Shown: positions 8,871 to 15,917 of the stretch, one piece after another | Numbering within the stretch: the first letter of the stretch is position 1 | Layout of the letters: every line of letters begins with the position of its first letter | From: Scytonema tolypothrichoides VB-61278 | GTDB lineage: Bacteria; Cyanobacteriota; Cyanobacteriia; Cyanobacteriales; Nostocaceae | NCBI RefSeq assembly: GCF_000828085.3 | Contig: NZ_JXCA02000002.1 | Location: forward strand, 261,108 to 298,883 | Length of the DNA stretch: 37,776 bases | Direction: 5' to 3' | Notes under the pieces: generated by a model | What the model saw: the letters and a program-made list of their open reading frames with translations, nothing else | What the model was told of the DNA's origin: nothing | Databases searched by the model: none | Translations under genes and position numbers: made by a program

Positions 8871-9920
8871 ATGGTTGCAACACTAGATGATACAAAGCGT
8901 TCTGCTATTGCTATTAAACTGGCAGATATGAAAGCACTTCAACAGTTGCTGATTGAAAATGAAGAACAGCTTATCAAACAAGTCAGTGACCAAGAAATTG
9001 CTGATCGCCTCCGGAACTTTCTCGAAGATGACAGAAAAAATCTGGGCGTTCTAGAAACTGTAATCGGTCAGTATGGTATTCAAGCCGAGCCAGAAAAAAC
9101 CATTACAGAAATGATTGAAAAGGTTCGTAAATTGCAACAAGGCTCTGAGCTGAGCCTATACGACAAAGTCTTTCAGCATGAATTGCTCAAGCACCAACAA
9201 GTCATGACTGGCTTGACTATTCATAAAGCAGCACAAAAAGTTGGCGCTGACGTGTTGCTGGCGATTGGACCTCTGAACACCATCAACTTTGAAAACCGAG
9301 CTCACCAAGAGCAACTCAAGGGTGTTCTAGAAGTTTTGGGTGTTCGTGAACTGACAGGACTTGATGCTGACCAAGGTATTTGGGCACGTGTTCAAGATGC
9401 TATGGCTGCATTCGGTGGCGTTGTCGGTAGCGCTGTTACCCAAAACACTGACAAGAAAGATATGAACATCCAGGATGCTATCCGCCTGGATCATGGCAAG
9501 GTTAACACCTTGTTCACCGAACTTTTGGCAAGCAATGATCCCCAAAAGATTCAAGAGTACTTTGGTCAAATCTACAAAGATTTGAGTGCTCATGCTGAAG
9601 CTGAAGAGCAAGTCGTCTACCCCAGAGTACGTCCTTTCTATGGTCAAAACGATACTCAAGAATTGTATGACGAGCAAGCTGAAATGAAGAAAGTGTTAGA
9701 GCAAATCAAGGGTCTTAAACCTTCTAACATGGAGCAATTCAAAGGTCAAGTCAAACAGCTTATGGATGCTGTTGGTGACCACATTCGTCAAGAAGAAAGC
9801 TCGATGTTCGCCGCTATTCGCAACAACTTGAGCACCGAGCAAAGCGAGCAATTGGCTACTGAATTTAAAGCTGCTAAGACCGAGATTCAAAAGAAATTGG
9901 GCGTAGTCGGCGCTAAGTAA
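8871..9920 (+). CDS. Hemerythrin HHE-domain protein with N-terminal ferritin-like bundle
   Basis: The 349-residue protein has an N-terminal helical bundle (about 10-175) resembling a ferritin-like fold, and a C-terminal HHE hemerythrin domain (about 200-335). Visible candidate di-iron ligands are His208 (RLDHGKV), His241 and Glu245 (HAEAEEQVVYP), and His304 and Glu308 (DHIRQEE). Where many HHE domains have EHxxMK, this one reads DEQAEMK: Gln269 replaces the usual histidine, so the metal site may lack one ligand. Role probably in oxygen/NO/redox sensing or iron handling. A GAGGGG ribosome-binding site lies about 10 nt before the ATG. Two strong stem-loops follow the stop codon. Confidence 0.9.
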   Translation: MVATLDDTKRSAIAIKLADMKALQQLLIENEEQLIKQVSDQEIADRLRNFLEDDRKNLGVLETVIGQYGIQAEPEKTITEMIEKVRKLQQGSELSLYDKVFQHELLKHQQVMTGLTIHKAAQKVGADVLLAIGPLNTINFENRAHQEQLKGVLEVLGVRELTGLDADQGIWARVQDAMAAFGGVVGSAVTQNTDKKDMNIQDAIRLDHGKVNTLFTELLASNDPQKIQEYFGQIYKDLSAHAEAEEQVVYPRVRPFYGQNDTQELYDEQAEMKKVLEQIKGLKPSNMEQFKGQVKQLMDAVGDHIRQEESSMFAAIRNNLSTEQSEQLATEFKAAKTEIQKKLGVVGAK

Positions 9921-9931
9921 TCTATAGAAGT

Positions 9932-9966
9932 ACTAGACGCAAAAATTTGCGAGTTTTGCGTCTAGT
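9932..9966. repeat. 13-bp perfect inverted repeat after the hemerythrin gene
   Basis: Arms ACTAGACGCAAAA (9932-9944) and TTTTGCGTCTAGT (9954-9966) enclose a 9-nt loop, forming a very stable stem 11 nt beyond the stop codon. It is followed directly by a second, terminator-type stem. It may protect or process the mRNA 3' end. Confidence 0.8.
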
Positions 9967-9987
9967 GATTAGTCTCGCTAAAGTAGC

Positions 9988-10020
9988 AACTCCCAGTACA
10001 AGAGTGCTGGGAGTTTTTAT
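9988..10020. terminator. Intrinsic terminator of the hemerythrin gene
   Basis: Arms AACTCCCAG (9988-9996) and CTGGGAGTT (10007-10015) enclose a 10-nt loop and run straight into a T-tract, a textbook Rho-independent terminator on the plus strand. It lies in the convergent gap before the M20 amidohydrolase stop. Confidence 0.88.
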
Positions 10021-10034
10021 TTAGATATCTAAGT

Positions 10035-11237
10035 TTAACAATTTTGGTGCCAATATTTATAAGCTGTGTACGCCATCGTGACAACTCCAGTAATAATGGC
10101 AGATTCATCTACGTCAAAGAGGGGATGGTGTAATGGGTAATTAATGAGTCTATCTTTGAAGCCTACACCCAAGCGAAACATGCTACCAGGGGCGTGTTCT
10201 AAATAAACAGAAAAATCTTCAGCGCCAAGGGAGGGTTCGGGTAACACTTGAACGCGATCGCTACCCCATGCTTCCTCTGCTGCTGCTTGTGTCAACTGCG
10301 TTAGGAAATAATCGTTTTGCACGCTAGGCACACCTTGGCTATAGTTTACCTGATATTTTGCACCGTAGGGATCACAAACGTTAGCGACGATTTTTTCAAT
10401 CCAATTTGGGAGATTGGCACGGGTTTCGGGATGGAGAGAACGGACTGTTCCCAACAACTGTACTTTATCAGCAATTATATTCGGTGCTCTACCACCGTTA
10501 ATCTGCCCTATGCTTAACACGACAGGACGTAAAGGGTTCTGGGTTCGGCTAATTGCTTGTTGCAGTGTAGTTACGACTTGCGAAGCAATCCAGATAGCAT
10601 CTACCGCCTCATGAGGACGAGCACCATGTCCTGATTCACCGATAATGATAATCTCTATAGTGTCAGCAGCTGCCGTCAACGCGCCGTAACGCACACCAAT
10701 GGAACCCGCAGGTATCGAGGGGAAAACATGAAGACCAAGTATATTTGATACCTGATTCATCGCGCCATCGTTTACCATCCAACTAGCACCTTGGGCTATT
10801 TCCTCTGCTGGCTGAAATAAGAACCGTATTCCACCTGGTAACTCTTCTGCCATTTGAGACAGTATCATTGCTGTTCCTAAGCCGACTGTCGTGTGGACAT
10901 CATGACCACAGGCATGCATAATACCTTGTGAGCGAGAGGCGAACTCTAAACAAGTGCGTTCTGTAATTGGCAACGCATCCATATCAGTGCGAATTGCCAA
11001 TAAACGTTCATCTTTGCCAGTCCCTTGCAGTTGTGCAATCACTCCAGTTTTACCCACTCCTTCTTGTACGTGAAGACCACTAGAAGATAAAACACCAGAA
11101 ACAAAAGCAGATGTTTGCTGCTCTTGACCACTGAGTTCTGGGTGAGAGTGGATGTGACGGCGAATCTCTATTAGGCGGGGTGACAGTTTTGTTGCCAAGT
11201 CTTTAATACGAGTAAGCATTGGTGAATTAAGTGACAC
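10035..11237 (-). CDS. M20 family amidohydrolase (N-acyl-amino-acid/IAA-conjugate hydrolase type)
   Basis: The 400-residue protein has the M20D metal-binding motifs: RRHIHSHPELS near the N-terminus, MHACGHDVHT with Cys110, His112 and His115, QPAEE with Glu145-Glu146, a GLHVFPSIPAGSIGVRYG segment, and a C-terminal LHHPLFDVDE. A lid/dimerisation domain with GESGHGARPHEAVDAI lies between. This set is the amidohydrolase/hippuricase/IAA-amino-acid hydrolase subgroup with a Cys-His metal site. The substrate is an N-acylated amino acid of unknown identity. A second start at MLTRIKDL (residue 7) is possible. Length is normal. No operon partner is close. Confidence 0.92.
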   Translation of the reverse strand: MSLNSPMLTRIKDLATKLSPRLIEIRRHIHSHPELSGQEQQTSAFVSGVLSSSGLHVQEGVGKTGVIAQLQGTGKDERLLAIRTDMDALPITERTCLEFASRSQGIMHACGHDVHTTVGLGTAMILSQMAEELPGGIRFLFQPAEEIAQGASWMVNDGAMNQVSNILGLHVFPSIPAGSIGVRYGALTAAADTIEIIIIGESGHGARPHEAVDAIWIASQVVTTLQQAISRTQNPLRPVVLSIGQINGGRAPNIIADKVQLLGTVRSLHPETRANLPNWIEKIVANVCDPYGAKYQVNYSQGVPSVQNDYFLTQLTQAAAEEAWGSDRVQVLPEPSLGAEDFSVYLEHAPGSMFRLGVGFKDRLINYPLHHPLFDVDESAIITGVVTMAYTAYKYWHQNC

Positions 11238-11304
11238 ACTGTTTTGTCATTTTTCCTATGATAAAGAAATGTTAACCAAATGCTAATTTAACTTCAATTA
11301 TTTT

Positions 11305-11443
11305 TTGCAAGGGGAGCATCCCAATTTTGCAAAAAAAATGGTAGTGGGAGCATCTTGCTCCCCAGTTTATAACCGAAGCAGGCTGTCCAACCCGCACTAC
11401 AAAATAAAATAAATTTACACATTTGGGATGCTCCCTTTTGCAA
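11305..11443. mobile_element. Small MITE-like element with TTGCAA...GGGAGCATCCCAA ends
   Basis: A 139-bp segment begins TTGCAAGGGGAGCATCCCAA and ends with the reverse complement of TTGCAAAAGGGAGCATCCCAA, giving near-perfect 20-bp ends. The interior holds a second palindrome (GGAGCATCTTGCTCC) and an AT-rich stretch. No coding potential. This is the layout of a non-autonomous element or a large REP-like unit, located between the M20 and pentapeptide genes. Confidence 0.6.
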
Positions 11444-11549
11444 GTGGGGAAGATGGAGTAGTGAGGGAGATGAGCAAGTAAGGAAGACGCGGAATAAGCA
11501 AGTCATTTCTTCCCCTACTCTCCTGCTAAAGGTGCTCCCCTGGTCCTCC

Positions 11550-12116
11550 TTATTCTCCGCGACAAGTTGTACCAGGAACCTTCTGGTTTTTGAACTTATC
11601 ACATTCAACTTGTTGAGCTGGACGCTGTAGTGACCAACCATAATTTTTGTCAGAAGTGATGCTGCCTGTGGGCATAGTGGTCAAACGGAAATTTGCTCCT
11701 CGAAAATTTGTATACTGTCGTTTAGCTCCTGTAAGATTGGCAGCTTCTAAATTGGCACCTATAAACCCAGCAGAAGTCAAATTGGTATTGTCCAGAGATG
11801 CTAGTTTGAGATTTGCACCTGTTAGGGAAGCATTTGAGAGGTTCGCAGAAGTTAGTATCGCAGTTTCTAGATTTGCACCTGTGAGATCTGCATTTGTGAG
11901 GTTTGCCTGAGATAAATTGGCACCTTTCAAGTTTGCATCTCGTAAATTGGCTCCACTTAATCTAGCTTGAGATAAATCAGCACCACTTAAATCACAACGA
12001 GGACAAGTATTTGTTGTTCTCAAAAGTTCCAAGTCTTGCTCATTGAGTGCGAAAGCTTGTGCTGTCAACCCAAAAAAAGTGAACAGAACCGTAGCCGTGA
12101 CAATTTTAATGTTCAT
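11550..12116 (-). CDS. Exported pentapeptide-repeat protein
   Basis: The 188-residue product starts with a signal peptide (MNIKIVTATVLFTFFGLTAQAFA, cleavage after about residue 23), then TTNTCPRCDLSGADLSQ and about 20 A(D/N)LXX pentapeptide repeats (residues roughly 42-145), which should fold as a right-handed quadrilateral beta-helix. The tail (GSITSDKNYGWSLQRP...ECDKFKNQKVPGTTCRGE) has two cysteines, and two further cysteines lie at CPRC, so disulfides in the periplasm are plausible. Such exported PRPs are common in cyanobacteria and of unknown function. Starts and ends are clear. Confidence 0.88.
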   Translation of the reverse strand: MNIKIVTATVLFTFFGLTAQAFALNEQDLELLRTTNTCPRCDLSGADLSQARLSGANLRDANLKGANLSQANLTNADLTGANLETAILTSANLSNASLTGANLKLASLDNTNLTSAGFIGANLEAANLTGAKRQYTNFRGANFRLTTMPTGSITSDKNYGWSLQRPAQQVECDKFKNQKVPGTTCRGE

Positions 12117-12447
12117 ATTTTTACAGAGAGGCTCAAGTTAGAAAGTTTGGTCAAAGATGTAATGCTACACTTATATATAAGACTAGCTCCAGAGATAGCA
12201 AGAATAAAGAACTAGTAAAGATGTTGTGAAAATTCAGTAAATTCTTATGATTAGACTGTACAAAAGTGAACACAGTTAATAGAATAGAGACATCAAGATA
12301 TACAGAAACTCTATAGTCTACCACTTATTTTTTCCCCCCGAGCCACATATAAGAACGGCAGGGGGGAAATTATTTTTAGCCCACTTTAGCCCACATTTCC
12401 CAAGTGCGATACGCCTTGAGGAACTAAGGGGGGAATTAATCGCCTGA
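12117..12447. other. Non-coding gap upstream of the pentapeptide gene
   Basis: AT-rich sequence presumably holding the pentapeptide gene promoter. It includes a stem-loop with 9-bp arms TTTCCCCCC (12331-12339) and GGGGGGAAA (12361-12369). No open frame of note is seen. Confidence 0.5.
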
Positions 12448-12733
12448 TATCAAGTGCGGATGATTAGTTATCATTGCAGTCCTCGCTTTTTGTGTAGCTA
12501 AAATCTTTCCCTCTGGTGAAATCGCAACAGAGGGATGCCCGACAGGGCAGGGTGAGGTTCCAAGGGAGTCCGGGGAGGGTGCCCGACAGCACGGCTTGCC
12601 CTGACTTGTACTGAGCGACTTGCCCTGAGCGTAGCCGTTAGCGTAGCGTGCCCGCAGGGCATAGGGAGCCGAAGTAGCGTAGTCGAAGGGGTAGGGTGTT
12701 TCGGGATTTATAAGTGATTAAGCGAACTTGATA
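12448..12733. mobile_element. IS630-related MITE with TATCAAGT ends
   Basis: The 286-bp segment begins TATCAAGTGCGGATGATTAG and ends with the reverse complement of TATCAAGTTCGCTTAATCAC, a terminal inverted repeat that matches the ends found beside the IS630 element at 37367-37520. A TA dinucleotide lies at each outer edge, as expected for IS630 targets. The interior contains no gene, only smaller repeats (GGATGCCCGACAGGGCAGGG at 12532 on; GCGTAGCGTGCCCGCAGGGC about 12634). It lies upstream of the tagged small-protein gene and may influence its expression. Confidence 0.65.
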
Positions 12734-12886
12734 TGAGAGAAAAATTTATCTGGAATTACATTTTGTAGATTTGGTTGCAACAATATCGACCTTAATAATA
12801 TTCCGGGCGATTTGATTCCAGCTATGAAAAATTGAAATCAATCTAAATTTTTATTTTCACCTAATTCAAAGGAGCAAAAACCAAAC

Positions 12887-13273
12887 ATGGCAGGCGATAA
12901 TAACGATAATAAGCGCATTCAAGGCGGTTATATACAAGGGAATTTTTCTGGTACTTATAATAATTCCGGCAATTATATTGAGGGGAATTACAATAACACA
13001 ACTGAAAAACAAAACCTTGCTGAATCTGCAGCAGAAATTCAGAAATTACTAGAACAGTTGGACAAGACTTACTCTACAGATACTTTTTCTGGAAAGGTGC
13101 AAATAGCAAACGAAACTATTAAGCTGATTGAAAATAATCCTACTTTAGCACAACGGGTACTTAGTGCATTAAAAACAGGCAGTGTTAAAGCTTTTGAGCA
13201 ATTTCTGAGTCATCCCGCAGCTAGTTTTGTCATTGGGGCTTTAGAAGATTGGCAGAAAACTAAAGATAATTAA
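12887..13273 (+). CDS. Small helical protein with Gly/Asn-rich N-terminal tag (NACHT partner candidate)
   Basis: The 128-residue product has two parts. Residues 4-40 are Gly/Asn/Tyr-rich (RIQGGYIQGNFSGTYNNSG, then NYIEGNYNN). Residues 42-125 are predicted helical (LAESAAEIQKLLEQLDKTYS, then NETIKLIENNPTLAQRVLSAL and FEQFLSHPAASFVIGALEDW). I recognise the helical part as a recurrent cyanobacterial module found near STAND/NACHT proteins but know no assigned activity. The N-terminal tag reappears at the same place in the NACHT protein encoded 348 bp downstream. An AAGGAG site lies about 13 nt before the ATG. No signal peptide or membrane segment. It could be an effector, adaptor or inhibitor; this is inference from context. 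Confidence 0.8.
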   Translation: MAGDNNDNKRIQGGYIQGNFSGTYNNSGNYIEGNYNNTTEKQNLAESAAEIQKLLEQLDKTYSTDTFSGKVQIANETIKLIENNPTLAQRVLSALKTGSVKAFEQFLSHPAASFVIGALEDWQKTKDN

Positions 13274-13621
13274 ACCCCTCCCTAACCCTCTCCTAAAAGG
13301 GGCTACGGTGTACACACATCTCACTCAAAACCTCACCCTTGCTTTTAGCGTAGCTAAAATCTTTCCCTCTCCGAACTCCGGAGAGGGATGCCCGATAGCG
13401 TAGCGTGCCGTTAGGCATAGGGCAGGGTGAGGTTCCGAAGCAATACGGTTCAGTTAGAGCCAAAAACCTTACAGTGCGTAGTGCGTAGGTTGGGGAGCCA
13501 CCGCCGTGGACGGGTTCCCCGGCTTGAGGCGAGTGGCGTTAGACGCCAGGAAACCCAACACAAAACGTTTATTGTTGGGTTGCGCTACGCTTAACCCAAC
13601 CTACCATACTTAGATCAGACT
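13274..13621. repeat. Nested dispersed repeats between the tagged genes
   Basis: The 348-bp gap is composed of repeat modules: AGCGTAGCTAAAATCTTTCCCTCT, then GAGAGGGATGCCCGA interrupted by a 24-bp unit at 13396-13419, then GGCAGGGTGAGGTTCC, then the GC-rich GGGGAGCCACCGCCGTGG module at 13497 and a palindromic-looking TTGGGTT/AACCCAA stretch near 13550-13600. The same host repeat without the 24-bp unit is seen at 12525-12558 and, reversed, at 15708-15745. No gene is seen. Confidence 0.75.
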
Positions 13622-15604
13622 ATGACAGAAAATCAAGAGCCAGAAAATAACGGCAACAAAGGCACTGGCAATGATAATAGACGCAGTCAAGGCGGTAACA
13701 TAGGAGGAAATTTTGAAGGTTCTTATAACAACTCTGGTCATTATGTTGAGGGTAACTTTTTTGAAAAAATAAGAAATTACTTTTTCAGTAATACTTTAAA
13801 CATTGTACTTTTTGGACGCCAAGGTAGTAATGAAGCATTAACTTCAAAAAAACATTCTCGAATTCGACAGGATTTGTTAAAACAGATTAGCTTGGAAGTT
13901 GAAAGCCGGATAAATAGTTCTCTTCACAACCGAGTTTATATTGTTCTTGATGCACAGCAAAACCCAGAACAAATTGAATTCCCTTGGGAGAGTGAGGTTA
14001 AAGTAGGCTCAAAACCAAAAGTTCATTTAACAAATACGGAAATAATTACAGTTTTTGACCAACCTGATATTGCGGGCAGGTTATTGATTCTGGGGAAGCC
14101 TGGTGTTGGAAAAACAACCATGCTTCTGAAGTTAGCAGAGGAGTTAGTAAAACGTGCTAAAAACGACTCCGCATATCCCATAGCTGTGTTGTTTTCTTTA
14201 GCTTCTTGGAAGAATGATACTCAAAATATAAAAGATTGGTTAGTTGACCAGCTTAAGGAGAAATATGGGGTACGAAAGGATATTGGTAAACAGTTAGTAA
14301 ATAATCAAGATATTATACCCCTCCTAGATGGTTTGGATGAACTAGCGGCAGAACGTCAAGAAAAGTGCGTTAACAAAATCAATGAATTTCTAAATCCGAG
14401 TAATTGGATTAATCCTGTAGTTGTTTGTAGTCGGATACAAGAATATCAACGTTATAAAGCTTTGCTTCAACTAAATAATTCTCTGGAATTACGCCCTTTT
14501 ACTCAAGAGCAAGTCTACCAATATTTACAAAAAACAGATCATTTACGATTCTGGAACAGTATTAATCAGAATCAACAATTAAGCGAATTAGCGAAAACAC
14601 CGCTTTTCTTAAATATCATTGTACTTTCGGCTGAAAAACTATCAATAGAAACATGGCAGCAGTTCAAGTCTTCTCAGGAACGACTAAGCTATCTATTTGA
14701 GGCTTACATCAGTAGAATGCTGCAACGTAAATATCCAGGGAAGCAACCTAATCAAGAAAAGACGAAACGCTGGTTAAGCTGGTTGGCACAACGTTTAATT
14801 GAGGAAAGTAAAACCGAGTTTTTGATTGAAGGAATGCAACCCAGTTGGTTAAAAAATAAAATTCAAAAAGTTGTTTATAGTTCGATTTCAGGGCTGATTT
14901 TTGGGCTGATTTTTGGGCTGATTTTTGGGCTAATGTTTAAGCAGATTTCTTCAGGGCTGATTTTGGGGCTGATTGGGCTAATGTTTGGGCTGATTGAAGA
15001 TGAAATTAAAACAATTGAAAAGATAAATTTTTCTCTCAAAAAGTCTTCCACGAGGCTGATTTCAACGCTAATGTTTGGGCTAATTTTTGGGCTAATTTTT
15101 GTGATAATTTTTGGGCGGATTTCTTCAGGGCTGATTTTTGGGCTGATGTCATGGCTGATTTCAGGGCTCTTTTTTGGAATAGATGGGCAAGAAGTTGAAA
15201 ACAAAACTATTCCTAATCAAGGTATTCGCCAATCACTTATTAACACTATTATTATATCAGCAAGGTTTTATTTACTAATTACACTATTCATGTTTTTGAA
15301 TCAATTACTAATTGCAAAAGTTATACAACAAGATATTAATTTAGGGCAAGCATTAATTTTTAGTCTATGGTCTGGAGTATTTTTTGGACTGGCTATTGCA
15401 ATACCCAAAAGTGGAACACCTGCTATCAAACATTTCGTTTTGCGCGTAATTCTCTGGTCTTATGGTTACGCTCCTTGGAATTATGCCAAATTTCTCGACT
15501 ACTGCACCAATCGCCTATTTCTACAACGAGTTGGTGGTAGTTATCGTTTTATGCATGACTTGTTGCGTCAGCATTTTGCTAATTCTTATGATCAAAATAA
15601 GTAG
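13622..15604 (+). CDS. NACHT NTPase with Gly/Asn tag and multi-pass membrane C-terminus
   Basis: The 660-residue protein has, in order: a Gly/Asn-rich tag (about 10-46, RRSQGGNIGGNFEGSYNNSG, then HYVEGNF), a linker with a short helical region, a NACHT domain with Walker A LGKPGVGKTT (157-166), Walker B IIPLLDGLDE (231-240) and a VVCSRIQEY sensor-like strand, helical regions ending ISRMLQRKYPGKQ, then a hydrophobic region (about 418-520) built from repeated GLIF/GLMF units, more membrane helices to about 605 and a soluble tail ending SYRFMHDLLRQHFANSYD. NACHT proteins are NLR-like STAND ATPases that oligomerise on activation. A membrane C-terminus makes membrane attachment or membrane disruption plausible. 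Tag sharing with the preceding gene is the main clue to partnership. Function not known. Confidence 0.88.
   Translation: MTENQEPENNGNKGTGNDNRRSQGGNIGGNFEGSYNNSGHYVEGNFFEKIRNYFFSNTLNIVLFGRQGSNEALTSKKHSRIRQDLLKQISLEVESRINSSLHNRVYIVLDAQQNPEQIEFPWESEVKVGSKPKVHLTNTEIITVFDQPDIAGRLLILGKPGVGKTTMLLKLAEELVKRAKNDSAYPIAVLFSLASWKNDTQNIKDWLVDQLKEKYGVRKDIGKQLVNNQDIIPLLDGLDELAAERQEKCVNKINEFLNPSNWINPVVVCSRIQEYQRYKALLQLNNSLELRPFTQEQVYQYLQKTDHLRFWNSINQNQQLSELAKTPLFLNIIVLSAEKLSIETWQQFKSSQERLSYLFEAYISRMLQRKYPGKQPNQEKTKRWLSWLAQRLIEESKTEFLIEGMQPSWLKNKIQKVVYSSISGLIFGLIFGLIFGLMFKQISSGLILGLIGLMFGLIEDEIKTIEKINFSLKKSSTRLISTLMFGLIFGLIFVIIFGRISSGLIFGLMSWLISGLFFGIDGQEVENKTIPNQGIRQSLINTIIISARFYLLITLFMFLNQLLIAKVIQQDINLGQALIFSLWSGVFFGLAIAIPKSGTPAIKHFVLRVILWSYGYAPWNYAKFLDYCTNRLFLQRVGGSYRFMHDLLRQHFANSYDQNK
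14891..14938 (+). repeat. 12-bp coding minisatellite (GGGCTGATTTTT units)
   Basis: Four tandem 12-bp units, the last diverged to GGGCTAATGTTT, encode GLIF-GLIF-GLIF-GLMF inside the NACHT membrane region. Related units recur at 14956-14995, 15070-15110 and 15127-15150. Because the unit is a multiple of three, copy-number change would lengthen or shorten the membrane segment without breaking the frame. Confidence 0.85.
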
Positions 15605-15917
15605 GTACGCAAAAATATTTATGTAATTGCGTTAGCGCGGTGGACGGGCATTCAAACGGACATGATATGACTCAAAATTCCTTCTGGTGCGAGATGCACT
15701 CGCGTTTGGAACCTCACCCTGCCCTGTCGGGCATCCCTCTCCCCTTCGGGGAATTCAAAGTTCAAAATTCAAAGTATGCCCGAAGGGCACGCTGCGCTAT
15801 CAAAAAAAGAATTCTTAATTTTGAATTTTGAATTTATAATTTTGAATTTGAGCGAAGCGAGTGGAGAGGGAAAGATTTTAGCTACGCTGTTTCACTCAAC
15901 CCCGGCTTTCTGCAAAA
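15605..15917. repeat. Repeat-filled gap with a lone MITE end
   Basis: The 313-bp gap between the NACHT gene and the convergent kinase gene carries CGGACATGATA (15657-15667), identical to the right end of the MITE at 37485, but I find no matching left end. It also holds a reversed copy of the CCCTGCCCTGTCGGGCATCCCTCTCC repeat, an AATTCAAAATTCAAAG / AATTTTGAATTTTGAATT inverted pair, and AAAGATTTTAGCTACGCT, the reverse of the module seen at 13346. No gene seen. Confidence 0.7.

Noticed and set aside
12331-12369. C6/G6 stem-loop as the pentapeptide gene's terminator
   Set aside because: It is upstream, not downstream, of that gene and has no gene ending next to it.
14875-15204. Antisense Ile/Ser/Pro-repeat frame
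   Set aside because: It is the complementary reading of the GLIF minisatellite in the NACHT membrane domain.
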